The notes: generated by a model not told the origin, from the sequence alone. A stretch of DNA of 64,000 bases from Altibacter lentus (GCF_000746845.1 NZ_KN050846.1:2558963-2622962), one strand, 5' to 3'. Positions 8,846 to 18,525 are shown, counted from the stretch's first letter. Numbers and translations: made by a program.

Positions 8846-10102
8846 ATGTTAATCTACCTTCGCGTACTTAAAGAGAGTTTTAACTTTGCGATCAACGCGC
8901 TTAAGAACAATAAATTACGTACGTTTTTGTCTCTCGTAGGAGTCACCATTGGTATCTTTTCGATCATTGCAGTCCTCGCTGCGGTCGATAGCTTAAAAAA
9001 GGAAATTGAAGGGAGTATTTCTTCATTGGATAACAGCACTATTTACTTAGGTCGTTTTTCTTTTGGACCCACCGATGTTCCTAATTGGAAACGGGAACAA
9101 TTTCCCGATGTAACCTATGAAGAATACCAGTACCTGAAGCGCACGGTTCCGGATCTTTATGCAGCTTCCTACACACTCAATGTGCAGAGTGAGATCGTTA
9201 AGTACGAAGACAAGTCGGTGAGTAATGTAGAGATCGGTGCGGTCACCGATGAGTATTATGATATTGAAGCCTTACAACTTTCTGAAGGGCGGTTCTTCAA
9301 TGAAGCCGAATCTGCCAGTGGTTCGCCGGTACTTGTTGCCGGAGATGAGATCGCTGTTTCTCTATTCGGTTCTGCCGAAGCAGCTATCGGTAAAAAAGTA
9401 CGTCTGTACGGTCAAAAATTTACTGTGATCGGTGTTTTGAAGAAGGAAGGGAGTGGCTTATTTGGAGGCTCTAAGGATACCTCTGTCTTTCTTCCGGTGA
9501 ATATGGTTCGCCGAATCTTTGGGGATAACAACAAGAATTTATTTCCTTTTATCATTATCAAACCCGAAAAAGGGATCGACCAGGCAGAATTTGTTGCTTT
9601 ACTCACTCAAAAACTTCGTATGGCACGCGGGTTGAAACCCGATGAGATCGATAACTTCTTTGTGAATGAATTGCAGGGGTTTGCCGATTTTATTGACAAT
9701 ATTACCGGTCAGATGAATATCATCGGACTCATTATTAGTGGTTTTTCTCTTTTGGTTGGTGGCTTTGGAATTGCCAATATCATGTTCGTGAGTGTGAAGG
9801 AGCGTACCAGCCTCATCGGGATACAAAAGTCTTTGGGAGCCAAGAACCGTTTTATACTTCTGCAATTCCTCTTTGAAGCGGTAATTCTTGCGGTTATTGG
9901 AGGATTGATCGGGTTGGTGCTTGTGTTCTTTGTGTCACTTATCGCTTCTCAATTCACGGGGGATTTTGAATTTATACTCTCACCCTGGAACATGTTCTTA
10001 GGGACCGCTATTTCTGCAGGTATCGGGTTGATATCGGGTATATTGCCGGCAATTTCCGCATCACGCTTGGATCCGGTGGAAGCCATTCGAACAGGAATGT
10101 AA
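8846..10102 (+). CDS. MacB-like ABC transporter permease (FtsX/MacB_PCD)
   Basis: 418 residues. One membrane segment near the N-terminus after the typical NALKNNKLRTFLSLVGVTIGIFSI leader, a large periplasmic MacB_PCD domain (about residues 45-270), then three C-terminal membrane segments with the FtsX signature (VSVKERTSLIGIQKSLGAKN; DPVEAIRTG at the end). Such type VII mechanotransmission permeases work with a separate ATPase and often a periplasmic adaptor; none is adjacent here. Substrate unknown. It converges on the reductase gene at 10147 with a shared hairpin between. Confidence 0.9.
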   Translation: MLIYLRVLKESFNFAINALKNNKLRTFLSLVGVTIGIFSIIAVLAAVDSLKKEIEGSISSLDNSTIYLGRFSFGPTDVPNWKREQFPDVTYEEYQYLKRTVPDLYAASYTLNVQSEIVKYEDKSVSNVEIGAVTDEYYDIEALQLSEGRFFNEAESASGSPVLVAGDEIAVSLFGSAEAAIGKKVRLYGQKFTVIGVLKKEGSGLFGGSKDTSVFLPVNMVRRIFGDNNKNLFPFIIIKPEKGIDQAEFVALLTQKLRMARGLKPDEIDNFFVNELQGFADFIDNITGQMNIIGLIISGFSLLVGGFGIANIMFVSVKERTSLIGIQKSLGAKNRFILLQFLFEAVILAVIGGLIGLVLVFFVSLIASQFTGDFEFILSPWNMFLGTAISAGIGLISGILPAISASRLDPVEAIRTGM

Positions 10103-10113
10103 TTTTTGAAAGT

Positions 10114-10143
10114 ATAAGGTTCTATTATGTTATAAAACCTTAT
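10114..10143. terminator. Bidirectional hairpin between convergent genes
   Basis: Inverted repeat ATAAGGTT (10114-10121) / AACCTTAT (10136-10143) between the 3' ends of the permease and the msrC-like gene. There are no strong T-runs on either side, so its function as a terminator is inferred from position. Confidence 0.5.
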
Positions 10144-10146
10144 CCT

Positions 10147-10602
10147 TTAAAGGATCTCAGCAACCTGTTCATTCACCCACTCCAGGAATCGTTCGTCCTC
10201 AGGAGAAAAGGGATCGGCCATGTGCGAATCAATATCGATCTGCCCCACGTTCTTCCCGTCTTTGAACAACGGAATTACGATCTCGGCCTTGACATACATG
10301 CTGCATGCGATATAATTATTCTGGGCCTTGACATCGGAAACCACAAAATTTTGATTCGATTCGGCTACTTGTCCGCAAATGCCTTTACCAAATGGAATGA
10401 CCGTATGGTCTGTGGGTTCACCCGCAAAAGCTCTTAGATGCAAAGTGCGTTCGGCTTCATTGGCAAAATAGAATCCAACCCAGTCGTAGTAACCGATCGT
10501 AGCTTGTAGGAGTTCACATACTTCAGTAAGTCGCTGCTCGACACTTTCAGAGTCATTGGCGAGTATTGTAGTTACTTTAGGGCGCAGGGCATCAAAAGGC
10601 AT
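10147..10602 (-). CDS. msrC: Free methionine-(R)-sulfoxide reductase (GAF-domain fRMsr)
   Basis: A 151-residue GAF domain when started at the internal Met (MPFDALRPKV). The frame extends upstream to 10698, but that would overlap the divergent exosortase gene and add 32 unlike residues. Family features: GKGICGQVAE and NNYIACSMYVKAEIVIPLF carry the conserved cysteines, and VGQIDIDSHMADPFSPED closes the domain. fRMsr enzymes reduce free Met-R-sulfoxide in the cytoplasm using thioredoxin. The third Cys known from E. coli is not evident, so the recycling chemistry may differ. Confidence 0.85.
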   Translation of the reverse strand: MPFDALRPKVTTILANDSESVEQRLTEVCELLQATIGYYDWVGFYFANEAERTLHLRAFAGEPTDHTVIPFGKGICGQVAESNQNFVVSDVKAQNNYIACSMYVKAEIVIPLFKDGKNVGQIDIDSHMADPFSPEDERFLEWVNEQVAEIL

Positions 10603-10661
10603 ATCTTTATTTTTCAGTAAAAGTATTTCAAAACAGGCATATACACCAAGTACAAATGCTG

Positions 10662-10669
10662 TATTTTTG
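10662..10669 (+). promoter_or_regulatory. Candidate -7 element for the xrtF pair
   Basis: TATTTTTG matches TAnnTTTG and lies 19 bp before the xrtF start codon. It lies in the short divergent gap that appears once the reductase is given its internal start. Confidence 0.45.
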
Positions 10670-10688
10670 TTAAAAATAGCCACAGTCC

Positions 10689-11237
10689 TTGCGAACACTT
10701 TTCAGAAAATATAAAAAAGTTCTTCAATTTATAGTGCTTTTCTTAGGTTCTTACGTGGTTTTAAGTATGCTCTATTGGGGCTACCTTAACATCTACATGG
10801 AAACCGAAATTACCACAGATCCTGCTACCCGATTGGTGGCCAAGCAAAGCAGCGCAGTGATCCGCGGATTTGGATATGAGGCCGAAGTGATCCCAAATTC
10901 ATCTGAACCTACTATGCGTCTTATGGTGGAAAAGAACTATGTAGCACGCATTGTTGAAGGTTGTAACGCAATTAGTATCATCATTCTGTTTATGGCCTTT
11001 GTGATCGCTTTTTCTGAATCATGGAAAAAAACGCTCTTATTTCTTTTTGCCGGTGCTGTACTTATCTACGGGGTGAACGTGGTTCGAATTGTGATCTTGG
11101 CCATTGCATTATATGAATATCCGGAACAGAAGGAACTCTTGCACGGGGTGGTCTTTCCGGGCCTTATTTATGGCATGGTGTTTCTTTTATGGATGGTGTG
11201 GGTGCGAATGCTTTCAGTAAAAAGGCGCCATGAGTAA
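10689..11237 (+). CDS. xrtF: Exosortase family protein XrtF
   Basis: 182 residues, several membrane segments. The exosortase catalytic triad is visible in order: Cys in IVEGCNAISIIILF, Arg in VNVVRIVIL, His in ELLHGVVFPGLIYG. Exosortases are membrane transpeptidase-like enzymes that process C-terminal sorting tails of exported proteins; XrtF is the form restricted to Flavobacteria and relatives. The partner gene overlaps it by 8 bp. No obvious target with a matching C-terminal tail is in this window, so targets must be elsewhere. Confidence 0.9.
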   Translation: MRTLFRKYKKVLQFIVLFLGSYVVLSMLYWGYLNIYMETEITTDPATRLVAKQSSAVIRGFGYEAEVIPNSSEPTMRLMVEKNYVARIVEGCNAISIIILFMAFVIAFSESWKKTLLFLFAGAVLIYGVNVVRIVILAIALYEYPEQKELLHGVVFPGLIYGMVFLLWMVWVRMLSVKRRHE

Positions 11238-11655
11238 GCCCGTAAAAATAATACTGCTTGTGTTGCTGGTAGGACTGCTGGTACTTATACGAATGTTTGA
11301 GGATCAATTGTTCTACGGAGTGCTGATGGATTTTTTTAAGACCACGCATAGCACCGATCCGTTGCCGTCTTACGATCTAGGTAAACTGCTGGGGAGTATT
11401 TCGCTTCGGTTTGGGATGAACACAGTACTATCGTTGGGGATTCTTTGGGTATTATTCCGGGAGCTTGCTATTGTGAGGCTTTCTGTCATCTTGTATGCGA
11501 TACTATACGTGGTTGCCATGACATTATTCCTACTGTTAATTTCTTCGGAAACTTCCGGGGGGCACCTCATGCTGTTCTACGTAAGGAGATTCTTGATTCA
11601 GCCCTTATTTCTACTTATTTTAGTTCCTGCATTCTACTTTCAGAACCGTAAATAA
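11230..11655 (+). CDS. Exosortase F system-associated protein
   Basis: 141 residues, about four membrane segments, basic start (MSKPVKIILLVLLVGLLVLI). It overlaps xrtF by 8 bp. The pairing of XrtF with a small membrane protein of this size is the standard arrangement, and the sequence FYVRRFLIQPLFLLILVPAFYFQNR at the C-terminus agrees with that family. Molecular role unknown; presumably it forms or supports the exosortase complex in the inner membrane. Confidence 0.85.
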   Translation: MSKPVKIILLVLLVGLLVLIRMFEDQLFYGVLMDFFKTTHSTDPLPSYDLGKLLGSISLRFGMNTVLSLGILWVLFRELAIVRLSVILYAILYVVAMTLFLLLISSETSGGHLMLFYVRRFLIQPLFLLILVPAFYFQNRK

Positions 11656-11667
11656 GGTCAAATTTGG

Positions 11668-11675
11668 TATCTTTG
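11668..11675 (+). promoter_or_regulatory. Candidate -7 element for the DUF3347 lipoprotein
   Basis: TATCTTTG, a perfect TAnnTTTG match, 21 bp before the chosen ATG at 11697. Confidence 0.5.
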
Positions 11676-11696
11676 CACAACTCTAAAATCAAAATC

Positions 11697-12242
11697 ATGA
11701 AAAAATATATTGCCCTGCCTATTTTAATCATTACCATTGTCGCTTCCGGTTGTAAGAATGAAACAAAGAATCCTGAACCGGAAGTCGTAACCGTGGATAC
11801 CACCCAAGACAATAAACAATACGAAGCTTCTGCTACCGAAGCAGAATTCAATGATCCAAAGATCGCTGAAGTGTTCAATCAATACATCAACGTTAAGACT
11901 GCTTTGGTAAATACCGATGCAAAAGCTGCTTCTGTAGCCGCGTCTCAACTTATGACCGCCTTTGCTAATGTGGGTGTGGAAGAGGTTGCCTTGAAGGCAG
12001 CACAAAATATTGTAGAGAGCGATGATGTGGAAGCGCAACGCACTGCTTTTGTTGCCGTAACGACCAGTGTAGAGCAAATGCTTACAGATAACCTAAAATC
12101 GGGAACGATCTACAAGCAATACTGTCCTATGGCTTTTGATAATACCGGAGCTGCTTGGTTAAGCAACAGTAAGGATATTTACAACCCTTATTTTGGAGAC
12201 AAGATGCTTAAATGTGGCCGAATAGAAGCAGAGATCAAGTAA
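11697..12242 (+). CDS. DUF3347 domain lipoprotein
   Basis: 181 residues from the ATG at 11697; an upstream in-frame ATG at 11664 is rejected because the signal sequence starts at MKKYIALPILII and the promoter element at 11668 would fall inside the longer frame. Lipobox IVASGC. The mature part is a DUF3347 domain (helical, VFNQYINVKTALVNTDAKAA), ending in YKQYCPMAFDNTGAAWLSNS and DKMLKCGRIEAEI. This domain is commonly found fused to or beside heavy-metal binding domains and CusB-like efflux adaptors. With a copper region just downstream, a periplasmic metal-binding role is plausible but not shown. Confidence 0.8.
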   Translation: MKKYIALPILIITIVASGCKNETKNPEPEVVTVDTTQDNKQYEASATEAEFNDPKIAEVFNQYINVKTALVNTDAKAASVAASQLMTAFANVGVEEVALKAAQNIVESDDVEAQRTAFVAVTTSVEQMLTDNLKSGTIYKQYCPMAFDNTGAAWLSNSKDIYNPYFGDKMLKCGRIEAEIK

Positions 12243-12320
12243 TCCAAAAGGCACCTGCTTCGGCTTTACTTCCCGAACAAGCGCTTTTTCAACTATTATA
12301 TCGTTGTAATTTAAATAATC

Positions 12321-13052
12321 GTGAATCGTATCCTTTCTCTTGCGCTTACACTCTGCCTGTTGCAGAGCTGTGATAATAAAACAGCCTCACAAAAGGATGA
12401 AAGTATCGACACATCGGTACAGTATTCAGGTGCTCTTCAGCAGGTAATGCATGGCAGGATGGAAGGAACAATCGCTCTAAAAGAGCTCGAAAACAAACCA
12501 CATTTGTATGCATTGGGAGCAGTTGAGAACCTGCAGGGGGAAATACAGGTCTTTGATGGAAAGCCCTTGCTGAGCAAACGAACGGACGAGATGGTAACTC
12601 TTACTGAATCGTTCGACACGTCGGCAGCATTACTCGTCTACACACAAGTGCCGGAGTGGCAATCCGTCGCCGTCGCTTCTATGATTAGAAGTCAGGGGCA
12701 ATTTGAGATGTTCTTGATACAGGAAGCCAAAAAAGCAGGTATCGATGTTTCGAAACCTTTTCCTTTTTTACTCACGGGAACCGTGGCACGCTTGGACTGG
12801 CATATTGTAAACTGGGATATCAACAATACGCAGCACACGGAGGAAAATCACCTGCGGTACGGACTTAATGGCGTGCTAAGCAATGGTGATGTAGAGATCA
12901 TAGGATTCTATTCTAAAGATCATCAAGGGGTCTTTACACACATGAAAGAGAACACACACATGCATTTTAAGACCGACAATGTTAGTTTGGCAGGGCATGT
13001 GGATCGTATTTTTTTAGGGAATAATATGATATTGAAGTTGCCTAAGCAGTAA
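12321..13052 (+). CDS. Acetolactate decarboxylase-like lipoprotein
   Basis: 243 residues, GTG start followed directly by a signal peptide with lipobox (LLQSCDNK). After ~40 residues the protein follows the alpha-acetolactate decarboxylase (BudA) family: GRMEGTIALKELENKPHLYALGAVENLQGEI-VFDGKP in the N-terminal part and HMHF...AGHVDRI near the C-terminus, with the three His zinc ligands preserved. BudA makes acetoin from acetolactate and is normally cytosolic or secreted; a lipidated version placed beside metal genes is odd. It could be an active enzyme or a repurposed Zn/Cu-binding fold. Confidence 0.8.
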   Translation: MNRILSLALTLCLLQSCDNKTASQKDESIDTSVQYSGALQQVMHGRMEGTIALKELENKPHLYALGAVENLQGEIQVFDGKPLLSKRTDEMVTLTESFDTSAALLVYTQVPEWQSVAVASMIRSQGQFEMFLIQEAKKAGIDVSKPFPFLLTGTVARLDWHIVNWDINNTQHTEENHLRYGLNGVLSNGDVEIIGFYSKDHQGVFTHMKENTHMHFKTDNVSLAGHVDRIFLGNNMILKLPKQ

Positions 13053-13137
13053 TGTCATCGTGAATTGTAAAGATGTGTAACTGTTGCGGATAGGCCAATT
13101 TTAGTATTTTTTTGAAATATTGTTATGATATTTCAAT

Positions 13138-13145
13138 TATCTTTG
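13138..13145 (+). promoter_or_regulatory. -7 element immediately before the HYC_CC_PP gene
   Basis: TATCTTTG, a perfect TAnnTTTG match, only 5 bp before the GTG at 13151. Transcription would begin at or next to the start codon, so the message may be leaderless. Confidence 0.55.
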
Positions 13146-13150
13146 TAGCC

Positions 13151-13564
13151 GTGAAAAAAGGCATTTCCATAATACTTTCATTATTGTTGTTGCTAAGCAG
13201 CAGCGGGATCGCCTATTCACAACATTTTTGCAGCGGTTATGAAGTGATGGCTAAGTTCACGCTGGGTGAAATGTTCCTTTCCTGCGGAATGGAAATGAGC
13301 TCAGATTCTTGTGATTCTTCCACAGAGACACAATCCGAAAAGCACTGCTGCGATAATGAGTACACTTCGGTTGAAACCGATGATACTTTTTCGAAAACTT
13401 CTTTTGAAGTTGCTTTTACTTCCCCTGCATTCATTACTCCCGATGCTGTTTTTGCATTTCAGCAAGCAGGCATAGACGCAGATAATGTAGATTTCTTTGC
13501 GGATTACAGTCCGCCACCCCTCGGTAAGGACATTCCTGTACTTTACCAGATTTTCTTGATTTAG
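13151..13564 (+). CDS. HYC_CC_PP family exported protein
   Basis: 137 residues from the GTG at 13151. I prefer this to the ATG at 13112 because the signal peptide (VKKGISIILSLLLLLSSSGIAYS) starts exactly here and the promoter element at 13138 lies in the longer version. The mature protein has the family landmarks: QHFCSGYEV (the H-x-C motif), a CC pair in EKHCCDNEY, and PPP near the end. The family is small, Cys-rich and widespread in Bacteroidota next to metal-transport genes; function unknown. Here it directly precedes a Cu-type P-ATPase, suggesting periplasmic metal binding. Confidence 0.8.
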   Translation: MKKGISIILSLLLLLSSSGIAYSQHFCSGYEVMAKFTLGEMFLSCGMEMSSDSCDSSTETQSEKHCCDNEYTSVETDDTFSKTSFEVAFTSPAFITPDAVFAFQQAGIDADNVDFFADYSPPPLGKDIPVLYQIFLI

Positions 13565-13661
13565 ACCTTGTAAGTTTCCATGGTCCAGCCCTTGTTGGAT
13601 TACGGTCCTTTATTCTGAAGTTTTCAGAAATGCATTTTTGTAACACTGTTTAAATTAAACT

Positions 13662-16163
13662 ATGACTCATACCTATACCATTCACGGAATGACCTGCAAC
13701 GGCTGCCGAAGCCATGTAGAACAAGCACTGTCTAAAGTAGACGGTGTCGTCAAGGCGTTTGTTGATCTCGAAAAGGCAGAAGCCACCATCGAGATGGAAA
13801 CACACATTCCTATAGAAAAATTTCAGGCAGCATTAGAAAAAGATGGCGGTACTTATAGTATTCACCCTCATGGGGAGGCGCCTTCCCTTGCCAAAACATC
13901 GAAGCAGCAGCCCAAGGGCGAGGGCACGGGAACTTTTTACTGTCCCATGCATTGTGAAGGTGACAAAACCTACGATGCCCCGGGCGATTGCCCTGTGTGC
14001 GGAATGGATCTGGTGGAAGAAGTGAATCTAACAACAGGATCTTCAACTCAATATACCTGCCCGATGCATCCCGAGGTTGTTCGAAATGAACCGGGCGACT
14101 GTCCTATCTGTGGAATGGACCTGGTGTCTGTGCAGGGAAATGTTTCGGCGGAAGAGAAGAAATATAAAGGATTGCTTCGAAAGTTATGGCTAGCAGTTGC
14201 TTTCACTCTTCCTATTTTTCTCATCGCCATGTCTGAAATGCTTTCGGAAAATCCGTTGTATGATCTCTTGGCACTACGCTACTGGAACTGGATTCAGTTT
14301 GGGCTTTCTATTCCTGTGGTGTTTTATGCCACTTGGATGTTCTTTGAGCGGGCGTATCGCTCTGTCAAAACATGGAACCTTAATATGTTCACGCTTATTG
14401 GGATTGGTGCCGGAGTAGCATGGTTGTTTAGTTTGTTTGGGATGTTATTCCCGGATGTTTTTCCCGGTCAGTTCAAGACCGAAGCGGGTACGGTGCACGT
14501 ATATTTTGAAACGGCCACCGTAATACTCACTTTAGTTCTGCTGGGACAGGTGTTGGAAGCCCGGGCACACAGTCGGACCAACAGTGCGATCAAAGAGTTA
14601 CTGAAACTCGCTCCTAATAAGGCGACCCGAATTGTAGACGGGAAGGAAGAAAGCATTTCGATCGAGCAAATTCAATTGGGAGATCTGCTTCGTGTGAAAC
14701 CCGGAGATAAGATCCCCGTAGATGGCGTGATCACCGAAGGCGAAAGTTCTGTAGACGAATCTATGATCACCGGAGAGCCTATTCCGGTTTCGAAAGGGGA
14801 AGGAGACAGGGTGAGTTCGGGAACGATCAATGGCAAGCAATCTTTTATCGTAAAAGCTGAAAAAGTAGGGAATGATACCTTGCTCTCGCAGATCATCGAT
14901 ATGGTGAACAAGGCCAGCAGAAGCCAGGCTCCTATTCAAAAACTTGCCGATAAGATCTCCGGGTATTTCGTGCCAATCGTGGTGCTAGTCTCGGTGACCA
15001 CTTTTATTGTCTGGGCGATCTACGGTCCGGAACCTGCCTATGTCTATGCGCTGGTGAACGCCATCGCGGTTCTTATCATCGCTTGTCCGTGTGCGTTGGG
15101 ACTGGCTACGCCCATGTCTGTGATGGTAGGTGTGGGGAAGGGCGCACAGAACGGCGTATTGATAAAGAATGCAGAGGCCCTTGAAAAAATGGACACCATC
15201 GACACACTTATCATCGATAAGACAGGAACCATAACCGAAGGAAAACCCTCTGTGGAACGAATAGGAATTTCAGAGAACGCTTCAAAAGAAGAAGTTTTGG
15301 AATATATAGTCGCTGTGAACCAATTAAGTGAGCATCCCTTGGCCGAGGCCACGGTTCGCTTCGGAAAGGAGAACAATGTAAAAATTTTGAAAGCTACCAA
15401 TTTCCATTCGGTGACAGGAAAAGGTGTTACCGGGACGGTACATGGTAAGAAGATCGCACTTGGAAACGAAAAGCTGATGGAAGAAGTAGAGGCTTCTGTT
15501 TCCGAAGCCCTTCAGAAAGAAATCACCGAAGCACAACAAAAAGGAAAGACCGTTCCCTATCTGTCGGTAGATGGAATAGCCATAGGTTATGTAGTTATTG
15601 GTGATAAGATAAAAGAAACGAGCAAGAAAGCCATTGAAGAGTTGCAGAAGAGCGGCGTGGAAGTAATCATGCTTACCGGTGACAATCATGATACGGCTCA
15701 GGCAGTGGCTCTTGAACTGGACTTAACAGAATTCAAAGCCGAAATGCTGCCACAGGACAAACTTGACGAAGTAGCGCGGCTTCAAAATGAAGGACGCAAA
15801 GTAGCCATGGCAGGAGACGGCATCAACGATGCGCCGGCACTCGCCAAGAGCGATGTAGGGATCGCTATGGGAACCGGCACCGATGTTGCCATAGAAAGCG
15901 CTGCGATCACACTGGTGAAGGGCGATCTGCATGGTATAGTGAAAGCCCGAAACCTTAGTATCAAGGTAATGCGAAACATTAAGCAGAACCTATTTTTCGC
16001 ACTTATTTATAATACTCTTGGCGTGCCCATTGCAGCGGGCGTACTTTTTCCGTTCTTCGGAATTTTGCTCTCTCCTATGATAGCGGCCCTGGCAATGAGC
16101 TTCAGCTCGGTGTCGGTGATCGCAAATGCGTTGCGATTACGTTCAACAAATATTGATTTATAA
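13662..16163 (+). CDS. copA: Copper-type P1B ATPase with HMA and two heavy-metal-binding domains
   Basis: 833 residues. N-terminal HMA domain with [10 protein letters not shown] (about residues 8-17), then two copies of a short heavy-metal-binding domain with CPMHxE and CPVCGMD / CPICGMD (about residues 88-115 and 126-153), then the P-type ATPase core: [13 protein letters not shown], the transmembrane metal site CPC in [12 protein letters not shown], phosphorylation site [17 protein letters not shown] nucleotide-site HP, and [14 protein letters not shown] plus HMA indicates Cu(I)/Ag(I) export across the inner membrane. It ends 9 bp before the TonB receptor gene. Confidence 0.93.
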   Translation: MTHTYTIHGMTCNGCRSHVEQALSKVDGVVKAFVDLEKAEATIEMETHIPIEKFQAALEKDGGTYSIHPHGEAPSLAKTSKQQPKGEGTGTFYCPMHCEGDKTYDAPGDCPVCGMDLVEEVNLTTGSSTQYTCPMHPEVVRNEPGDCPICGMDLVSVQGNVSAEEKKYKGLLRKLWLAVAFTLPIFLIAMSEMLSENPLYDLLALRYWNWIQFGLSIPVVFYATWMFFERAYRSVKTWNLNMFTLIGIGAGVAWLFSLFGMLFPDVFPGQFKTEAGTVHVYFETATVILTLVLLGQVLEARAHSRTNSAIKELLKLAPNKATRIVDGKEESISIEQIQLGDLLRVKPGDKIPVDGVITEGESSVDESMITGEPIPVSKGEGDRVSSGTINGKQSFIVKAEKVGNDTLLSQIIDMVNKASRSQAPIQKLADKISGYFVPIVVLVSVTTFIVWAIYGPEPAYVYALVNAIAVLIIACPCALGLATPMSVMVGVGKGAQNGVLIKNAEALEKMDTIDTLIIDKTGTITEGKPSVERIGISENASKEEVLEYIVAVNQLSEHPLAEATVRFGKENNVKILKATNFHSVTGKGVTGTVHGKKIALGNEKLMEEVEASVSEALQKEITEAQQKGKTVPYLSVDGIAIGYVVIGDKIKETSKKAIEELQKSGVEVIMLTGDNHDTAQAVALELDLTEFKAEMLPQDKLDEVARLQNEGRKVAMAGDGINDAPALAKSDVGIAMGTGTDVAIESAAITLVKGDLHGIVKARNLSIKVMRNIKQNLFFALIYNTLGVPIAAGVLFPFFGILLSPMIAALAMSFSSVSVIANALRLRSTNIDL

Positions 16164-16172
16164 AAAACATAC

Positions 16173-18440
16173 ATGAAACAATTAGCATATATACTTTTCT
16201 TACTTCCTACATTGATCTTAGCGCAGGATTCCTTGGAAGGAACCATTCTCACGGAAACGGAAGACAATAAGACCATGGGACTTCCCGGAGCCAATGTGTA
16301 TTGGTTGGATACTTCCGAAGGGACTATCACAGACTTAGATGGTACTTTCAGCCTTCCTTATAAAACCGAATATACACGTTTGGTGGTGAGTTATGTAGGA
16401 TACGAGACCGATACGTTAACGGTCAACAGCCCGAGGAACATTCGGCATACACTGCGGGCGTCCAATAATTTGGGAGAAGTAACCGTGAGCACGCGCAAAA
16501 GATCAAGTTCGGTGTCTTATATTTCAGCAGAAAATATTACCAATATAAGCAGCGATGAGCTTTTAAAAGCGGCGTGTTGTAATCTTTCTGAAAGCTTTGA
16601 GACCAATCCTTCCATTGATGTGAATTTTGCCGATGCCGTTTCGGGAGCACGCCAGATTAGAATGCTGGGGCTTACGAGTCCATACATTTTGATCACTACC
16701 GAAAACATTCCCGCAATTCGCGGAGCCTCCCAAACGTATGGTTTGAGTTTTATTCCCGGAACCTGGGTGGAAAGCATCCAGATCACCAAAGGGGCGGGGA
16801 GTGTGACGAACGGATTCGAGAGTATCGCCGGACAGATCAACACCGAGTTGCGAAAACCATCAACCGATGATAGATTGTTCGTAAATCTGTATGGTGCTAC
16901 CAATGAACGCTTCGAACTCAACACACACCTTAATACGCAGGTGAGCGATCGCTGGAGTACAGGACTGTACCTGCATGGTAATGTTAGAAATAAGGAACAC
17001 GACGAGAACAACGATACGTTCTTAGATATGCCAACCGGAGAACAGCTAAATGTGATGAACCGCTGGCAGTATACCAATACCGAAAAGGGTATTGTGAGTT
17101 TTCTGAACTTTCGGTATCTGGACGATATAAAACAGGCCGGGCAACTGGATTCTGAGCATGGCACGACAGATGGTGGTGGCGGACACGGGATCACTCGGCA
17201 AAACAGCACGGAGCTGTGGCGCAGTGAGATCGATACCCGAAGATACGATCTATCGGCAAAACTTGGGTATGTCAATCCGAAAATTCCGTATCAAACGGCA
17301 GGACTTCAGTTTGCTTTCAGCGAACATGAACAAGCTTCTTTTTTTGGTCTCAATACCTACGACATTTCGCACCGCAGTATCTATTCTAATTTTGTGTATA
17401 ATTCCATTATTAGCGACTCACGCCATAAGGTTAAGACGGGTGTAAGTTATACACACGACGATTATGAAGAATTAGTGAACAGTGATGTTTACAGTCGCAC
17501 AGAAAATTCGGTGGGGGGATTTTTTGAGTATGCGTATGACAATCTTGGCAGTCTCAATCTTACGGCAGGGATACGTTTAGATCATCATAATTTATTGGGA
17601 ACCTTTTTAACGCCGCGATTGCATGTTCGTTACACCCCTTGGGGAAAATCGGCCTTTCGAGCATCGGTGGGGCGCGGAAAGCGAAGTGCAAACATCTTTG
17701 CTGAGAATCAGTCATTATTCGCCACAGCACGGACCATCAATATTTTGGACAGCGGTGGGGAGATTTATGGGTTAGACCCTGAGATCGCTTGGAACTACGG
17801 GGTTTCTTACTTACAGGGATTTAATCTCTTCGGAAGAAAAGCCGATGTCACCTTAGACTTTTATCGTACCGATTTTCAAGATCAGGTGGTCGTGGACTGG
17901 GAGAACCGAAAAGAGATCCGTTTTTACAATTTGAAGGGTGAGAGCTTCGCCAACAGTTTTCAGGTAGAATTTCATATTAATTTGCTGGAGCGGCTCGATC
18001 TAAGAAGTGCCTATAAGTATTATGATATTCAAACCGATTATATTTCAGGAAGGCTGGAAAAACCTCTCACGGCCCAACACCGTTTATTTGGGAACATTGC
18101 TTACGAAACCGAGATCCAGCCCAACGGCTCTCAATGGAAGTTCGACGCTACCTACAATTGGTTAGGAGAACAACGTTTCTCAAAAACAAGTGACAATCCG
18201 TTGCCTTATCAATTGCCGGAGTATTCACCAACAGTTGGAACGCTCAACGCACAGGTCACCAATGTGCTGACCCCTAATTTTGAGATCTATTTTGGCGGAG
18301 AGAACATACTGGATGTTACACAGGAAAACCCAATTATCGCAAGTCAGGATCCCTTTGGACCAAATTTTGATACTACCTTTGTATATGGCCCTATTTTTGG
18401 GAGTATGTATTACGCCGGCTTGCGCTACAAGTTGAATTAA
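16173..18440 (+). CDS. TonB-dependent receptor in copper locus
   Basis: 755 residues. Signal peptide, an N-terminal carboxypeptidase-like beta domain (LPGANVYWLDTSEGTITDLDGTFSL), a plug with an unusual vicinal AACCNLSESFETNPSIDV and RQIRMLGL, then a 22-strand outer-membrane barrel ending in YAGLRYKLN. Directly downstream of the P-ATPase (9 bp). A His-rich loop (TTDGGGGHGITRQ) faces outward or into the lumen. Receptors of this class next to CopA are thought to move copper or a copper chelate through the outer membrane; direction and ligand are inference. Confidence 0.88.
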   Translation: MKQLAYILFLLPTLILAQDSLEGTILTETEDNKTMGLPGANVYWLDTSEGTITDLDGTFSLPYKTEYTRLVVSYVGYETDTLTVNSPRNIRHTLRASNNLGEVTVSTRKRSSSVSYISAENITNISSDELLKAACCNLSESFETNPSIDVNFADAVSGARQIRMLGLTSPYILITTENIPAIRGASQTYGLSFIPGTWVESIQITKGAGSVTNGFESIAGQINTELRKPSTDDRLFVNLYGATNERFELNTHLNTQVSDRWSTGLYLHGNVRNKEHDENNDTFLDMPTGEQLNVMNRWQYTNTEKGIVSFLNFRYLDDIKQAGQLDSEHGTTDGGGGHGITRQNSTELWRSEIDTRRYDLSAKLGYVNPKIPYQTAGLQFAFSEHEQASFFGLNTYDISHRSIYSNFVYNSIISDSRHKVKTGVSYTHDDYEELVNSDVYSRTENSVGGFFEYAYDNLGSLNLTAGIRLDHHNLLGTFLTPRLHVRYTPWGKSAFRASVGRGKRSANIFAENQSLFATARTINILDSGGEIYGLDPEIAWNYGVSYLQGFNLFGRKADVTLDFYRTDFQDQVVVDWENRKEIRFYNLKGESFANSFQVEFHINLLERLDLRSAYKYYDIQTDYISGRLEKPLTAQHRLFGNIAYETEIQPNGSQWKFDATYNWLGEQRFSKTSDNPLPYQLPEYSPTVGTLNAQVTNVLTPNFEIYFGGENILDVTQENPIIASQDPFGPNFDTTFVYGPIFGSMYYAGLRYKLN

Positions 18441-18443
18441 TTA

Positions 18444-18505
18444 GTTGCTGTCACCCCGCAACTTTAATAATAATATAAAGGAAGGTGGTTCGGGTGTACA
18501 CCTTC
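18444..18505 (+). promoter_or_regulatory. Two hairpins between the receptor and HMA genes
   Basis: GTTGC/GCAAC (18444-18462) followed by T-rich sequence could end the receptor message. A second perfect 7-bp stem GAAGGTG/CACCTTC (18481-18505) sits ~20 bp before the HMA gene and could be part of its leader. Function not established. Confidence 0.35.
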
Positions 18506-18525
18506 AGAAAAAATAAAAAGAAAAA

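Noticed and set aside
10603-10698. N-terminal extension of the fRMsr gene
   Set aside because: It would overlap the divergent xrtF start and adds residues absent from the family.
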